Assembly: GCF_900176355.1 (NCBI RefSeq)
Contig: NZ_FWXI01000008.1
Span: 62,001 to 126,000 of the forward strand
Direction of reading: 5' to 3'
Length of the DNA: 64,000 nucleotides
DNA from: Sporomusa malonica
GTDB lineage: Bacteria; Bacillota; Negativicutes; Sporomusales; Sporomusaceae
This document shows, piece after piece, positions 53,659-62,973 of this stretch. A program made the translations under genes and the position numbers. A model generated the notes under the pieces. That model saw only the letters and a program-made list of their open reading frames with translations. It searched no databases and was not told where the DNA came from. The stretch's first letter is position 1, and every line of letters starts with the position of its first letter.

Positions 53659-54762
53659 ATGGCTGGAGGAAAAATTAAGCATGTGTTCCCTGGCGGCAAC
53701 ACTCCCCAAGGCTTTTTCTCTTACTATGATTATGTAATACCTATTGATGCTACGCGGATTTTCTTACTGAAAGGCGGTCCTGGTGTCGGCAAATCCACCT
53801 TTATGAAAAAAATCGGCCAAGCAATGGTTGAGCAGGGTTATGATGTTGAACATCATCACTGTTCAAGTGACCCGAATTCTTTGGACGGCCTAGTCATCCC
53901 CATGCTTAACGTGGCCCTCATCGATGGTACTGCTCCCCATATTGTTGACCCTAAACACCCCGGCTGTGTTGATGAAATCCTTAATCTTGGCGAATATTGG
54001 GATGAGAGTAAGATGGTCAAAAACAAAGCCGCGATCTTAGCCTATACCAAAGAAATCAGTAAACGGTTTCAGCGTGCCTACCGGATGCTCAGAGCCGCAA
54101 AAGCTATCTATGACGACTGGGAAGCTGCCAATAATGAGGCCATGGATTACAAATTAGCCAATCAAAAAGCGACTGACCTGCTAGAAAAACTGTTTGCTGG
54201 CACTCCTACGGCAGGCCATGGAAAAAACCGGAAGCTATTTGCTTCTGCCATCACACCACTTGGCCCAATAAATTATATTGATTCAATTGCCGCAGGCCTG
54301 TCATCCCGCTATATCATCACAGGCTTGCCTGGAACAGGTAAAGCCACATTGCTGGCTAAGGTTGCTGATACTGCCGTAGCCAAGGGGCTGGATATTGAAA
54401 CCTATTATTGCCCGCTTGACCCGCTCAAGGTGGAACACGTCATCATACCAGCATTAGATACGGCGCTTACCACATCAGTGCCACCGCATAATCAGCCTAC
54501 GCGTGGCGCCACAGCAGTTATCGATATGAATGATTGCCTTGATAAGGAAATTGTCAACCGATTAGAGACTGTAACTGATTATGACCGCACAGCGTTCTGG
54601 GAATTCTTTGGTAAAGCGGGGACATATATCAACGAAGCTAAAAAACTACATGATGAGCTTGAGACTTACTATGTACCAAATATTAGTTTTAGCGGTGTCG
54701 ATGCACTCAGAGACAAGACTCTGGCTAGAATACTAGCGTTTGCCGTCAAAAAAATAACATGA
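53659..54762 (+). CDS. Double-P-loop ATPase (PRK06851-like)
   Basis: 367 residues, GGGAGG site before ATG. Two similar halves each have a Walker A: GGPGVGKST at 39-47 and GLPGTGKAT around 222-230, and each is followed by a HHCSSDPNSLDGLVIP / YYCPLDPLKVEHVIIP segment, so the gene arose by internal duplication. The family is widespread in Clostridia and has no assigned function. It is divergent from the activase operon. Confidence 0.82.
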   Translation: MAGGKIKHVFPGGNTPQGFFSYYDYVIPIDATRIFLLKGGPGVGKSTFMKKIGQAMVEQGYDVEHHHCSSDPNSLDGLVIPMLNVALIDGTAPHIVDPKHPGCVDEILNLGEYWDESKMVKNKAAILAYTKEISKRFQRAYRMLRAAKAIYDDWEAANNEAMDYKLANQKATDLLEKLFAGTPTAGHGKNRKLFASAITPLGPINYIDSIAAGLSSRYIITGLPGTGKATLLAKVADTAVAKGLDIETYYCPLDPLKVEHVIIPALDTALTTSVPPHNQPTRGATAVIDMNDCLDKEIVNRLETVTDYDRTAFWEFFGKAGTYINEAKKLHDELETYYVPNISFSGVDALRDKTLARILAFAVKKIT

Positions 54763-54813
54763 AATTTTTGGAAAAGTTTAAAATTTATTGTATTTATTTT
54801 TCACAACATCATG

Positions 54814-54935
54814 TATAATCATAGTAAGATGTATGGGTCTGAGACAGGGTGGAACGCCGCCCTGTCAAGGATACTAAATATTGTCGCCAGTCTGAAGCAA
54901 GGGCCTGAAGCCTACGCCCAGGAAGATGGAGGGGA
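54814..54935 (+). promoter_or_regulatory. Structured 5' leader of the hydrogenase-regulator/hydG operon
   Basis: After a TATAAT (54814-54819; -35 poor) the leader has a perfect 10-base-pair hairpin (GACAGGGTGG-AACG-CCGCCCTGTC, 54843-54866) and a second GGGC...GCCC hairpin (54901-54919) just before the ribosome binding site. It does not match any riboswitch class I could recall. Sequestration of the GGAGGGG site by the second hairpin region is possible. Confidence 0.5.
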
Positions 54936-54940
54936 ATTTT

Positions 54941-55219
54941 GTGGCAAAACGTATTGGAGTAATCGGCATCGTGATTGACGATCCCAAATATATCGTCGAT
55001 AAAGTCAACAACATTATTAGCGATTACAGCAAGATCATTATTGGCCGCATGGGTATTCCCCGGCATGATACAGAGGTTAGCGTGATTGCCCTGATTATTG
55101 AGGGCACCACTGATGAAGTGGGTGCGCTTACCGGCAAACTTGGCAACCTTCCCGGCGTTACTGTCAAATCGGCCCTGACTGCCAGAGAAGCGGCAGCTAA
55201 AGGGGAGAAAGAAAAATGA
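54941..55219 (+). CDS. TM1266-type iron-only hydrogenase system regulator
   Basis: 92 residues from GTG 54941 (GGAGGGG upstream). ACT-like fold with RIGVIGIVIDDP, SDYSKIIIGRMGIP and GALTGKLGNLPGVTVKSALT, the pattern of the small putative regulators encoded next to [FeFe]-hydrogenase genes. The ligand is unknown. The stop overlaps the hydG start as ATGA. Confidence 0.85.
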   Translation: MAKRIGVIGIVIDDPKYIVDKVNNIISDYSKIIIGRMGIPRHDTEVSVIALIIEGTTDEVGALTGKLGNLPGVTVKSALTAREAAAKGEKEK

Positions 55220-56646
55220 TTGACAACGCCCAACGTACCTCTGATGCATTTATTGATGATGCCTTAATTCACAGGCTTTTTGAGGAAGCAAAATCAAAGT
55301 CTCAGGACAAAGACTATGTCCGGTCCATTATTACTAAGGCCCGCGAATATCACGGCCTATCGGCCGCTGAAGTAGCCGTCCTGCTTGAAGTCACTGATGC
55401 TGATTTGCAAACCGAAATGTTTGCCGCAGCAGCCGCTGTCAAACAAGCCATCTACGGTAATCGGATTGTATTATTTGCCCCGCTCTATATTTCTAGCTAT
55501 TGCATAAATAACTGTACCTACTGCGGCTATCGCGCCGGCAATTCTGAACAGCTTCGCCGCCGCCTGACGCTTGACGAAATCAAAGAAGAGGTTGAGATTT
55601 TAGAATCGTTAGGACACAAACGCTTGGCTGTTGAGGCTGGCGAAGACCCTGTCAACTGCACCATTGACTATGTAGTAGACTCTATCCGTCAGATTTACAG
55701 CATTAAAGACGGCAACGGCAGTATCCGCCGTGTTAATGTTAATATTGCGGCAACGACTGTTGAGGAATACCGCAAATTAAAAGAAGTGGATATCGGCACT
55801 TATATTCTTTTCCAAGAAACCTACCACCGCCCCACTTACGCTGCCCTGCACCCCACTGGCCCTAAACGTGATTATAACTGGCATACAACTGCCATGGAGA
55901 GGGCTATGCAGGCTGGTATCGACGATGTCGGCATCGGCGTACTCTATGGGCTGTATGATCATAAATATGAAACTGTCGCTATGTTCCTCCATGCCGAACA
56001 TCTTGATAAAACCCAAGGTGTCGGTCCTCATACCATCTCAGTGCCCCGCATTCGTCCGGCCAGCGGCATGGACTTAACTAAATTCCCCCATCTGGTTAGC
56101 GATGAAAATTTTCAAAAGATCATTGCCATCATTCGTCTGGCTGTGCCTTATACTGGCATGATTTTATCTACCCGCGAAACCTCAGAGTTTCGCGATGAAC
56201 TGATTAAATATGGTATATCCCAAGTGAGCGCCGGTTCTTGCACAGGTGTCGGCGGCTACCATCAGGTCTATAAAGAGTCTATTGACGGCCCGGCAAATGG
56301 CCTTCAGTTTGAAACAGGGGATAATCGTTCACCGAACGAAGTAATCAGCATGCTCTGCAAACAAGGTTTTGTCCCGAGCTACTGTACTGCCTGCTACCGC
56401 CAAGGCCGCACTGGCGATAGATTCATGAGCCTTGCTAAGAGCGGCGAAATTCAAAATGTATGCTTGCCAAATGCCCTCTTAACGTTCAAGGAATATCTGC
56501 TCGACTATGCTGCCCCCGAGATCAAGGAATTAGGTGAAGCAACCATTCAAAAGCACCTGGCTGACATCCCGGTGGCTGCTACCAGGGAAGCTACTGCCAA
56601 TCGACTAAAAGACATCGAGGCAGGCGTAAGAGATTTGTATTTTTAA
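55216..56646 (+). CDS. hydG: [FeFe]-hydrogenase H-cluster maturase HydG
   Basis: 476 residues. The radical-SAM cluster ligands are C96xxxC100xxC103 (CINNCTYC), and the C-terminal second-cluster motif is CTACYRQGRTGDRF. The TIM barrel core shows ARE/VEAGEDPVN and SAGSCTGVGGYHQ segments. HydG cleaves tyrosine with SAM to make the CO and CN ligands of the H-cluster. hydE, hydF and hydrogenase structural genes are not in the window and must be elsewhere. Confidence 0.96.
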   Translation: MIDNAQRTSDAFIDDALIHRLFEEAKSKSQDKDYVRSIITKAREYHGLSAAEVAVLLEVTDADLQTEMFAAAAAVKQAIYGNRIVLFAPLYISSYCINNCTYCGYRAGNSEQLRRRLTLDEIKEEVEILESLGHKRLAVEAGEDPVNCTIDYVVDSIRQIYSIKDGNGSIRRVNVNIAATTVEEYRKLKEVDIGTYILFQETYHRPTYAALHPTGPKRDYNWHTTAMERAMQAGIDDVGIGVLYGLYDHKYETVAMFLHAEHLDKTQGVGPHTISVPRIRPASGMDLTKFPHLVSDENFQKIIAIIRLAVPYTGMILSTRETSEFRDELIKYGISQVSAGSCTGVGGYHQVYKESIDGPANGLQFETGDNRSPNEVISMLCKQGFVPSYCTACYRQGRTGDRFMSLAKSGEIQNVCLPNALLTFKEYLLDYAAPEIKELGEATIQKHLADIPVAATREATANRLKDIEAGVRDLYF

Positions 56647-56658
56647 GTTTTAAAAAGC

Positions 56659-56697
56659 AAAGAAGCTTTGCGGAACTCCCACAAAGCTTCTTTTTGT
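56659..56697 (+). terminator. Terminator of the hydG operon
   Basis: AAAGAAGCTTTG and CAAAGCTTCTTT, a 12-base-pair stem with an 11-base loop, T-rich after it. Confidence 0.85.
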
Positions 56698-56778
56698 TTG
56701 TTTATAATAACTTTAGGCAATGCTATACTATATGGTAATATATAGCTATTATCCACTTTAATCCGGTAGGTGTAAATA

Positions 56779-58398
56779 TTGAAACGAATTATTATGATTA
56801 CGCTCATGACCCTAACGCTGTTATATGCGCTTGAAGTTTCGGAAGCTGTTGGGTTTACCGGCTTTAAGCCCCATCTTCAGATTAACTACACCACAAACGA
56901 GTATATTCTAAGCTGGCCCCGACTGCTCTATCCCGCTTATTATGAAGTTGAAGCATTAAGCATCCCCCCAGTAGATGACCGAAATCAAGCCGATAATTCC
57001 CAGCGTATTGTTAGCTACCGCACGTGGAAAAACCAGTTGTCCATTGATGACAATTTTCCCTTCCACACATACTGGCGAGTCTCTGCTCAAACCTTGTTTC
57101 ACAAGCCGCTGGGGAAATATTCGAACCATATTAATCTAACAGAGGCCAGCGGTCGACTCGCTGAGAAGTTTGACCAAGTCAAACCTGTGCCAACTTCTTT
57201 CTATCCGGTAAATGCACCGGCGTCAATTCGCCCAATGCTTACCTGGTCGGTGGTACCCGGCGCTGTGTATTATGAGCTCGAATTCTTAACCACAGTGCCG
57301 GAAAACCCCAATGATGTTTTTCCATCGAAAAACCAACTACGCTTAACCCGCGAAGTTTTCACAAATGGATATAATGCCGATTTATCCTGGTTTGAGGAAA
57401 ACCGGATCTTCTGGAGAGTTCGTGCCCTCAACCAGAAAGGCAACCCATTAGGAGTATTCTCTAATGCTACAGAAATCTGCATTGACCGCACTATTATCCC
57501 TGTAACCAAACCGCTGGTTAATAACCGGCATAAACCAGCCCCCCTGCCTACGCCGTTGTATCCCGCTTATGCCTGGATACCCGTGTTTGGCGCTGTAAGT
57601 TATGAAATCGAACTTATGAATCAACCGCCAGAAAACCCAAACGGTATTGAGCCTTCCAGTTACCGTATCTGGAGCAAAATCGTGACAGGCCTGAACGACT
57701 GTTATGACGACCAGCCCCGCATAATTCCTGGCAAGTACTATTGGCGCGTTCGTGGTATTGATGTCGGCGGCAATCCGGTAGGCGGCTATTCAGATACGGC
57801 TGAGTTCACCGTTGACTTAACCAGAGGCCAGTATGCGGCTGCTTTTGGGGACAGCATTACCCATGGCGGCGGCGCTATCTCCTATTCACCGGCTGATACT
57901 GATTACAACTATCAGACCTATCTTCATTTCCCCGCCGTTAATCTGGGAAAGAGCGGTGATACCTCGGAAGCCATGCTGGCCAGATTTGACCATGATGTGC
58001 TCCCGTTTAAGCCCAAATATTTAATCATTCTTGGCGGCACTAACAGCCTGCGAGGTGGTGTTCCATCAACCCAAGTCATCACTGAGCTTGCGGCCATTCG
58101 CGACAAATGCCTTACAAATGGTATCAGACCGATATTTTTAACCTTACCACCTGTTAATCCAGGCAATATTGATGAGGTTTTTAAAGAAGAGACAGTATCC
58201 AATTGGCGGGAAGAGTTTGATGCTGTCAATAACTTTATCAGGCGAGAGCGCTATTTTATTGACCTTGAGCCTCATTTTACAGATGGCAACAGGGAGCTTC
58301 CTGATCATTTTGCGATTGATGGGTTACACCCTGATATTGAAGCCAAAAAGCTCATGGCTCAAATCATCAACGCCCATTGGACAAGGGTTGTTCGGTGA
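56779..58398 (+). CDS. Secreted SGNH/GDSL hydrolase with three beta-sandwich repeats
   Basis: 539 residues from TTG 56779 (TAGGTG site). A signal peptide covers residues 1-23. Three tandem ~90-residue repeats follow (centred near 60, 160 and 270), each with a ...WP/WSVVPGA-YYELE...YWRVRA...GNPLG-YS... pattern resembling fibronectin type III domains. The C-terminal SGNH domain has block I AAFGDSITHGG (nucleophile Ser), block III GGTNS and block V DGLHPDIEA. It probably removes acyl groups from an extracellular polysaccharide. It overlaps the convergent tyrA by 32 bases. Confidence 0.85.
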   Translation: MKRIIMITLMTLTLLYALEVSEAVGFTGFKPHLQINYTTNEYILSWPRLLYPAYYEVEALSIPPVDDRNQADNSQRIVSYRTWKNQLSIDDNFPFHTYWRVSAQTLFHKPLGKYSNHINLTEASGRLAEKFDQVKPVPTSFYPVNAPASIRPMLTWSVVPGAVYYELEFLTTVPENPNDVFPSKNQLRLTREVFTNGYNADLSWFEENRIFWRVRALNQKGNPLGVFSNATEICIDRTIIPVTKPLVNNRHKPAPLPTPLYPAYAWIPVFGAVSYEIELMNQPPENPNGIEPSSYRIWSKIVTGLNDCYDDQPRIIPGKYYWRVRGIDVGGNPVGGYSDTAEFTVDLTRGQYAAAFGDSITHGGGAISYSPADTDYNYQTYLHFPAVNLGKSGDTSEAMLARFDHDVLPFKPKYLIILGGTNSLRGGVPSTQVITELAAIRDKCLTNGIRPIFLTLPPVNPGNIDEVFKEETVSNWREEFDAVNNFIRRERYFIDLEPHFTDGNRELPDHFAIDGLHPDIEAKKLMAQIINAHWTRVVR

Positions 58399-59275
58399 CA
58401 ACCTCTTCAAGCTTCAATAGTTCATCACGACGTTCTTTTGCATTTGCAAAAAACTGGTGAATACTCGCCCGGTCGCCCTGGCGAATGGCCTGGGAAACTT
58501 GACCGATTAACTGGCTGAATTTGTCCAAACTATCGGCAATTGGCGCAGCATTTGTCATACAAACATCAGCCCACATATCGGCATTAGAGGAGGCAATACG
58601 CGTAGTGTCCCGGAAACCACCGCCAGCCAGCTTGATGCTGCTGTCCTGGTCCTCGGAATAGGCGAGCAGATTTACCAAAGCAGCAGCACCGATATGCGGT
58701 ACATGGCTAATCAAGGCTGTGCACCAATCATGCCGCTCGGCATCCATCTCGGTGATTCTGGCTCCTGTCCAGCTGATAACCTGGCGTACAGCCTCAACAG
58801 CAGTGGCGTTATCTGCCCCACTTGGTGTAAGGATATACCATTTATCGCGAAATAGTGTGCTGTCAGCAGCTTCAATGCCGCTTTTTTCACGCCCAGCCAT
58901 AGGATGGCCAGGAACGTAATGAATACCGCAAGGTAGTAAAGCTGATATTTGTTCGATCAGATAGCTTTTGGTACTGCCGGTATCTGTCAGAATTGCACCT
59001 TGTTTTAAATAAGGTGCAATTTCTTTTACCAACGCAGCAGCTTGCAGCACTGGCGTACAGATAAAGATCATATCTGCGTTAGCAACCCCTGCTCTAGCAT
59101 CAGTTGTAACAATATCAGCTGCACCACGCTGCCTGGCTTTTATCAGCGAAAGTTCATTGTTATCAATACCGATAACTTCTACCTTTCCGCCTCGCGCCGC
59201 TTTGAACGCCAGTCCCAACGAACCGCCAATCAACCCCATACCAAGAATGGCAATCCGCCTAATCGCTAATCTCAT
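58367..59275 (-). CDS. tyrA: Prephenate dehydrogenase
   Basis: 302 residues. NAD-binding [14 protein letters not shown], then [19 protein letters not shown] and the catalytic His in [12 protein letters not shown]. It converts prephenate to 4-hydroxyphenylpyruvate for tyrosine. There is no ACT domain, so feedback control would rest on the T-box. The start ATG overlaps the aroF stop (ATGA). Confidence 0.94.
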   Translation of the reverse strand: MRLAIRRIAILGMGLIGGSLGLAFKAARGGKVEVIGIDNNELSLIKARQRGAADIVTTDARAGVANADMIFICTPVLQAAALVKEIAPYLKQGAILTDTGSTKSYLIEQISALLPCGIHYVPGHPMAGREKSGIEAADSTLFRDKWYILTPSGADNATAVEAVRQVISWTGARITEMDAERHDWCTALISHVPHIGAAALVNLLAYSEDQDSSIKLAGGGFRDTTRIASSNADMWADVCMTNAAPIADSLDKFSQLIGQVSQAIRQGDRASIHQFFANAKERRDELLKLEEVVTEQPLSNGR

Positions 59276-60288
59276 GCCATTCTCCTGCCCACGGCAGCTG
59301 CAACAGCCCCTACTTCGCGCATCATTTCCTGGAAATTTTTAGGCGTTAAAGACTGATTGCCGTCAGACAATGCCTCAGCCGGATTGGGATGCACCTCAAT
59401 CATGAGGCCGTCGGCACCCCCTGCTACTGCGGCTCTGGCCATGGGCCGTACTAATTTCCATAAACCGGTGCCATGACTGGGATCAACAATAACAGGCAGA
59501 TGGCTTAAATTTTTGAGTGCCGCTACAGCGCTTAGATCCAAGGTATTGCGGGTGTAATCCTCGAATGTCCGGATGCCTCGTTCACAAAACATAACATTGT
59601 AGTTGCCTTCACTCATAACATATTCGGCAGCATGCAGCCATTCATTGATGGTTGCGGCAATACCGCGTTTTAGCAATACCGGCATACCGCTTTTACCTAC
59701 TGCTTTTAAGAGTTGAAAGTTCTGCATGTTGCGTGCCCCAATTTGCAGTACATCAGCATAAGCGCTTACAACCGGCACAGACTGAATGTCAACAACCTCG
59801 GTGACAATTTTAAGGCCGGTTACGGTTCTAGCCTCAGCTAGCATTTCCAACCCCTTTTCCTCAAGTCCCTGGAACGAGTAGGGTGAAGTACGCGGCTTGT
59901 AAGCACCGCCCCGCAGAAACTGGGCACCAGCCTCTTTTACAATCCTGGCTGACTCCAATAATTGCTCTCTGCTCTCAACCGCACAGGGCCCAGCCATAAC
60001 TGTTAAATGTGAACCGCCGACAAGTACACCGCCAATGTCGAGAACTGTGTCTTCGTTTTTAAATTCCCGGCTGACCAGTTTGTATCCGGCTGTAACTGAT
60101 ATGGCTTTTTCCACACCTGCCATGGCCTCTAAGGGGATTTGTGCCATCAGTTTTTTCTCGCCGATTAGGCCAATAATTGTACGCAGTTTTCCCTCTGACA
60201 AATGTACTTTTAGTCCGGCCCCGGTTACCCGGGCAATCACCTGTTCAATTTCATTTTGTGTAGCTGTTGGGCTCATTACAATAATCAT
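59272..60288 (-). CDS. aroF: 3-deoxy-7-phosphoheptulonate (DAHP) synthase, type I-beta
   Basis: 338 residues from ATG 60288 (GGAGGCG site). A ferredoxin-like regulatory N-terminal domain of about 70 residues ([26 protein letters not shown]) precedes the catalytic barrel: [43 protein letters not shown] and [11 protein letters not shown]. It makes the first compound of the shikimate pathway. The T-box upstream puts it under tyrosine-responsive control. Confidence 0.95.
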   Translation of the reverse strand: MIIVMSPTATQNEIEQVIARVTGAGLKVHLSEGKLRTIIGLIGEKKLMAQIPLEAMAGVEKAISVTAGYKLVSREFKNEDTVLDIGGVLVGGSHLTVMAGPCAVESREQLLESARIVKEAGAQFLRGGAYKPRTSPYSFQGLEEKGLEMLAEARTVTGLKIVTEVVDIQSVPVVSAYADVLQIGARNMQNFQLLKAVGKSGMPVLLKRGIAATINEWLHAAEYVMSEGNYNVMFCERGIRTFEDYTRNTLDLSAVAALKNLSHLPVIVDPSHGTGLWKLVRPMARAAVAGGADGLMIEVHPNPAEALSDGNQSLTPKNFQEMMREVGAVAAAVGRRMA

Positions 60289-60309
60289 GTCTATCGCCTC
60301 CATAAAAAT

Positions 60310-60560
60310 ATAAAAAGTCCCATCCCCTATACAGGGACGAGACTTTACTCGCGGTACCACCCTGCTTGCTAAATAGCAAGCCGCTCTTTTCAGGTACAGG
60401 AAATCCGATACCCTAGCCTATGATAACGGTGGCGTTCCGGCGCAGTCTACTTGGTACCTTTCGACCTGCTGCTCACGGGGGTATTTCAATAAGCACGCCT
60501 ACCGAGTCACACCACCCCCCGGCTCTCTGAAAATAGCGCAGTTTATTTACTTATCCCATT
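60310..60560 (-). promoter_or_regulatory. T-box leader of aroF-tyrA, predicted specifier UAC (Tyr)
   Basis: The minus strand has AGAGAGCCGG (stem I), GAAATACCCCC with TAC (60483-60481) in the specifier position, the T-box motif AGGGTGGTACCGCGAG, and a terminator (AAAGTCTCGTCCC/GGGATGGGACTTTTT). Single antiterminator, unlike the trp leader. Confidence 0.88.
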
Positions 60561-60589
60561 CATTGCATTTTTATATGCTGTTGCAAATG

Positions 60590-60618
60590 AATATACCAGA
60601 TAAATTAGTTAGTGTCAA
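60590..60618 (-). promoter_or_regulatory. Promoter of the aroF-tyrA T-box leader
   Basis: TTGACA, 17 bases, TATATT on the minus strand directly upstream of the T-box; a near-consensus housekeeping promoter, adjacent to the stop of the next gene. Confidence 0.75.
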
Positions 60619-60630
60619 TAGTTCGAGTGC

Positions 60631-60942
60631 CTATTTAGGCGCAATTTTACGAAACCTGATATTATACCATTCTACTCCACGTTCAGGCAGCTGCTCCCAG
60701 CCGGCCTTCTCTAACCGGCCAATCAAGCCCTCTAGCGCCTCTTTATGACGCTTATTTTTTTTATCTGGGGTAAATGAACATGACATAATCTCAATGCTGA
60801 CCGACTTCTTGATAATAGTATCGTTACTGTCACTATTATTTATACCATCTGTATCCCACATTCGTGCCTGAAATTCACCAATATCGCGAGGAAATATTCC
60901 CCAACGTTCACCTGTCATCTGATAGGTGATTTCACAGTACAT
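60631..60942 (-). CDS. Unknown 103-residue protein
   Basis: Soluble and charged, beginning MYCEITYQMTGERWG and with a helix-rich middle (NKRHKEALEGLIGRLEKAGWEQL) followed by a WYNIRFRK strand. No signal peptide or membrane segment and no family recognised. It is transcribed away from the TSCPD gene in the same direction with 59 bases between, so they may share a transcript. Confidence 0.6.
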   Translation of the reverse strand: MYCEITYQMTGERWGIFPRDIGEFQARMWDTDGINNSDSNDTIIKKSVSIEIMSCSFTPDKKNKRHKEALEGLIGRLEKAGWEQLPERGVEWYNIRFRKIAPK

Positions 60943-61001
60943 AGCTGGTACTCCTCACATTTTAAAGAATAGAAAAGGCGACTATTACGCCGCCCACTCT
61001 C

Positions 61002-61247
61002 TTATTTAGCTTTTAACTCAGCTAACGCCTGAGCTAACTGGTCAGGACAGGAAGAAGCTTTATCGCCGCATTTAATCCCTTTTAGCCTGCTAATAACCTC
61101 TTCAACCTTCATTCCTTCAGCAAGCCGGCTTACGCCTTGGAGATTGCCTGAGCAGCCGGATTGAAATTCAATCTTTTTTACAATACCGTCTTCTACGATA
61201 AAATCGATTTTTTTTGCGCATACGCCGCTGGTGGTATAAGTAGTCAT
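61002..61247 (-). CDS. TSCPD-domain protein (TIGR03905-like)
   Basis: 81 residues from ATG 61247. TTYTTSGVCAKKIDFIVEDGIVKKIEFQSGCSGNLQGVSRL and CGDKASSCPDQLAQAL contain the conserved Cys pairs of the TSCPD domain that is also found at the C terminus of B12-dependent ribonucleotide reductases. The stand-alone family has no assigned function; metal binding is likely. The ribosome binding site (CGGAAAAC) is weak. Confidence 0.8.
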   Translation of the reverse strand: MTTYTTSGVCAKKIDFIVEDGIVKKIEFQSGCSGNLQGVSRLAEGMKVEEVISRLKGIKCGDKASSCPDQLAQALAELKAK

Positions 61248-61328
61248 GTTTTCCGCATTCCTTCCCACATGTGAATTCTGGACATAATTATACCACATAA
61301 CGCCAACAGCTTTCATTATATTTTCAAG

Positions 61329-62960
61329 TTAAAGCTGCCGAACGGCATCAATCAATGGCGGTACTACCTGTTTTTTTCGCGACATTACACCAGGCAAATA
61401 CCATGTACCATCTGGTCTTCCCTCGCCAAAAGCGGCAGCGATTAGCCCTGATGGCTGCCCATAATGCAGCAGATAAGTAGCCTCATCCAATATGCCTGTG
61501 ACAAGCAAGATCGCCATATTGTACTGCTCTTTCTCACAGATCGCCTGCAAGGCAATTTTGAGCTCTGTTTGCTGTTTTAGCACCGCTTCTGGGTCCATAA
61601 CTGAGATTTGACTAATAGCAACATAATATTCACCAATCTGAAATTCTTTCAGGTCGGTAGCGATAATATCGCTTGGAGTCAACTTGTCAATAACCGAACC
61701 GGCTTTAAGCATAGACATGCCAAACTCCTGGATGTCAAGCTGGGCAATTTGAGCCAGTTTGGTTGCGGTATCACGGTCCTTTTCGGTTGCTGTCGGCGAT
61801 TTAAACAATACTGTGTCTGACAGAATGGCAGCAAGTAAAATTCCAGCAATATCCGCAGGTATTGGAACATTTCTATGCCAATGCATGTTAGCAACAATAG
61901 TGGCCGTAGATCCCACCGGCTCATGCCTAATAAAGATGGGTTCACTGGTTTCTAGCCCCCCCAGCCGGTGATGGTCAACAATCTCAAGAATTTTAACTTC
62001 CTCTATACCGTCTACCGCCTGTGAACGCTCGTTATGGTCAATTAAAATAATTTGGTCACGCTCTGGCACAATAAGCCGGTCACGGTCAATGAGTCCGACT
62101 AACTTACCATTTTGGACAACAGGATAATTGCGGTATCCAGTACGAATAATAATGCTTTTTATATCGGCAACCATATCGTCAGGTTTAAAAGCAGTTACAG
62201 CAGGTTTCATGATTTTTCCCACTGGAATGCTTTGGTTGATAAGCCGCCCGCAGGTATAGGTATCATAAGGTGCCCTGATAATATACGTTCCTGCCGCCTG
62301 AGCGGCAGTTTCAACCTCTGTTGCCACATCAAAATCACCAGTTACAATCAAGCAAGCGACACCGACCTCAATACAGGTCAGCTGAACATCGGTACGGTTG
62401 CCAACCAGAACAATGTCACCAGGTTTAATCACTTTGGCCATGGTTTCGGTACGGGAAGCAGCAATTTTAACGCTGCCAATAATTCTTCTGGATAAATCTC
62501 CACCACAAATGAGTGTCCCGTTAAGACACCTAAGAATTCCACCATAGTCAACTCCGGTTTCTCGCAAATCTTGCATTCCCAGTTCATTTACATACCGTTC
62601 AGCCAAATCTCCGACAGTGACTATGCCCACTAAATTGCCGTCACTCTCTACAACAGGAATTGATTTTACACTATGCTGTTTGATAAGCTGGCCAAGCTTT
62701 CTCAGGGTATTCCAGGGATGAATGGCAACAAGTTTTTCGTGCATAACATCTTTGGCCCGCGGATACATGTCAAGGATAAGCTGGGGCGACTGTACGCCAA
62801 AGAAGTCCAGTACATATTTAGTTTCAGCGTTGATTTTTCCGGCACGTGCCGGGATTACATGCTCGCCCAAAGCTTTTTTAAGGTGTGCATAAGCAATTGC
62901 GGAACAAATAGAGTCAGTATCAGGATTACGATGGCCAATTACATAGATAGGTTTGGACAA
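61329..62960 (-). CDS. ppaC: Mn-dependent inorganic pyrophosphatase with regulatory CBS-DRTGG insert
   Basis: 543 residues. DHH-family catalytic motifs: GHRNPDTDSICSA at 9-21, a central ILIDHNERSQ and EIVDHHRLGG. Between the first and second comes an insert of about 240 residues with two CBS domains flanking a DRTGG domain (SVKSIPVVESDGNLVGIVTVGDLAE, NYPVVQNGKLVGLIDRD). DHHA2 closes the chain. It hydrolyses pyrophosphate; such CBS-PPases are inhibited by AMP and activated by ATP or diadenosine polyphosphates. Confidence 0.92.
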   Translation of the reverse strand: MSKPIYVIGHRNPDTDSICSAIAYAHLKKALGEHVIPARAGKINAETKYVLDFFGVQSPQLILDMYPRAKDVMHEKLVAIHPWNTLRKLGQLIKQHSVKSIPVVESDGNLVGIVTVGDLAERYVNELGMQDLRETGVDYGGILRCLNGTLICGGDLSRRIIGSVKIAASRTETMAKVIKPGDIVLVGNRTDVQLTCIEVGVACLIVTGDFDVATEVETAAQAAGTYIIRAPYDTYTCGRLINQSIPVGKIMKPAVTAFKPDDMVADIKSIIIRTGYRNYPVVQNGKLVGLIDRDRLIVPERDQIILIDHNERSQAVDGIEEVKILEIVDHHRLGGLETSEPIFIRHEPVGSTATIVANMHWHRNVPIPADIAGILLAAILSDTVLFKSPTATEKDRDTATKLAQIAQLDIQEFGMSMLKAGSVIDKLTPSDIIATDLKEFQIGEYYVAISQISVMDPEAVLKQQTELKIALQAICEKEQYNMAILLVTGILDEATYLLHYGQPSGLIAAAFGEGRPDGTWYLPGVMSRKKQVVPPLIDAVRQL

Positions 62961-62973
62961 GCGTTTCTCACTC

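Noticed and set aside
54814-54935. TPP riboswitch upstream of the hydrogenase regulator (because of a CTGAGA string)
   Set aside because: The remaining conserved TPP elements are absent and the string lies in a different structural context.
54809-55249. 146-codon minus-strand frame opposite the TM1266-type gene
   Set aside because: Antisense shadow of the regulator and leader; the composition is not protein-like and the sense frame matches a known family.
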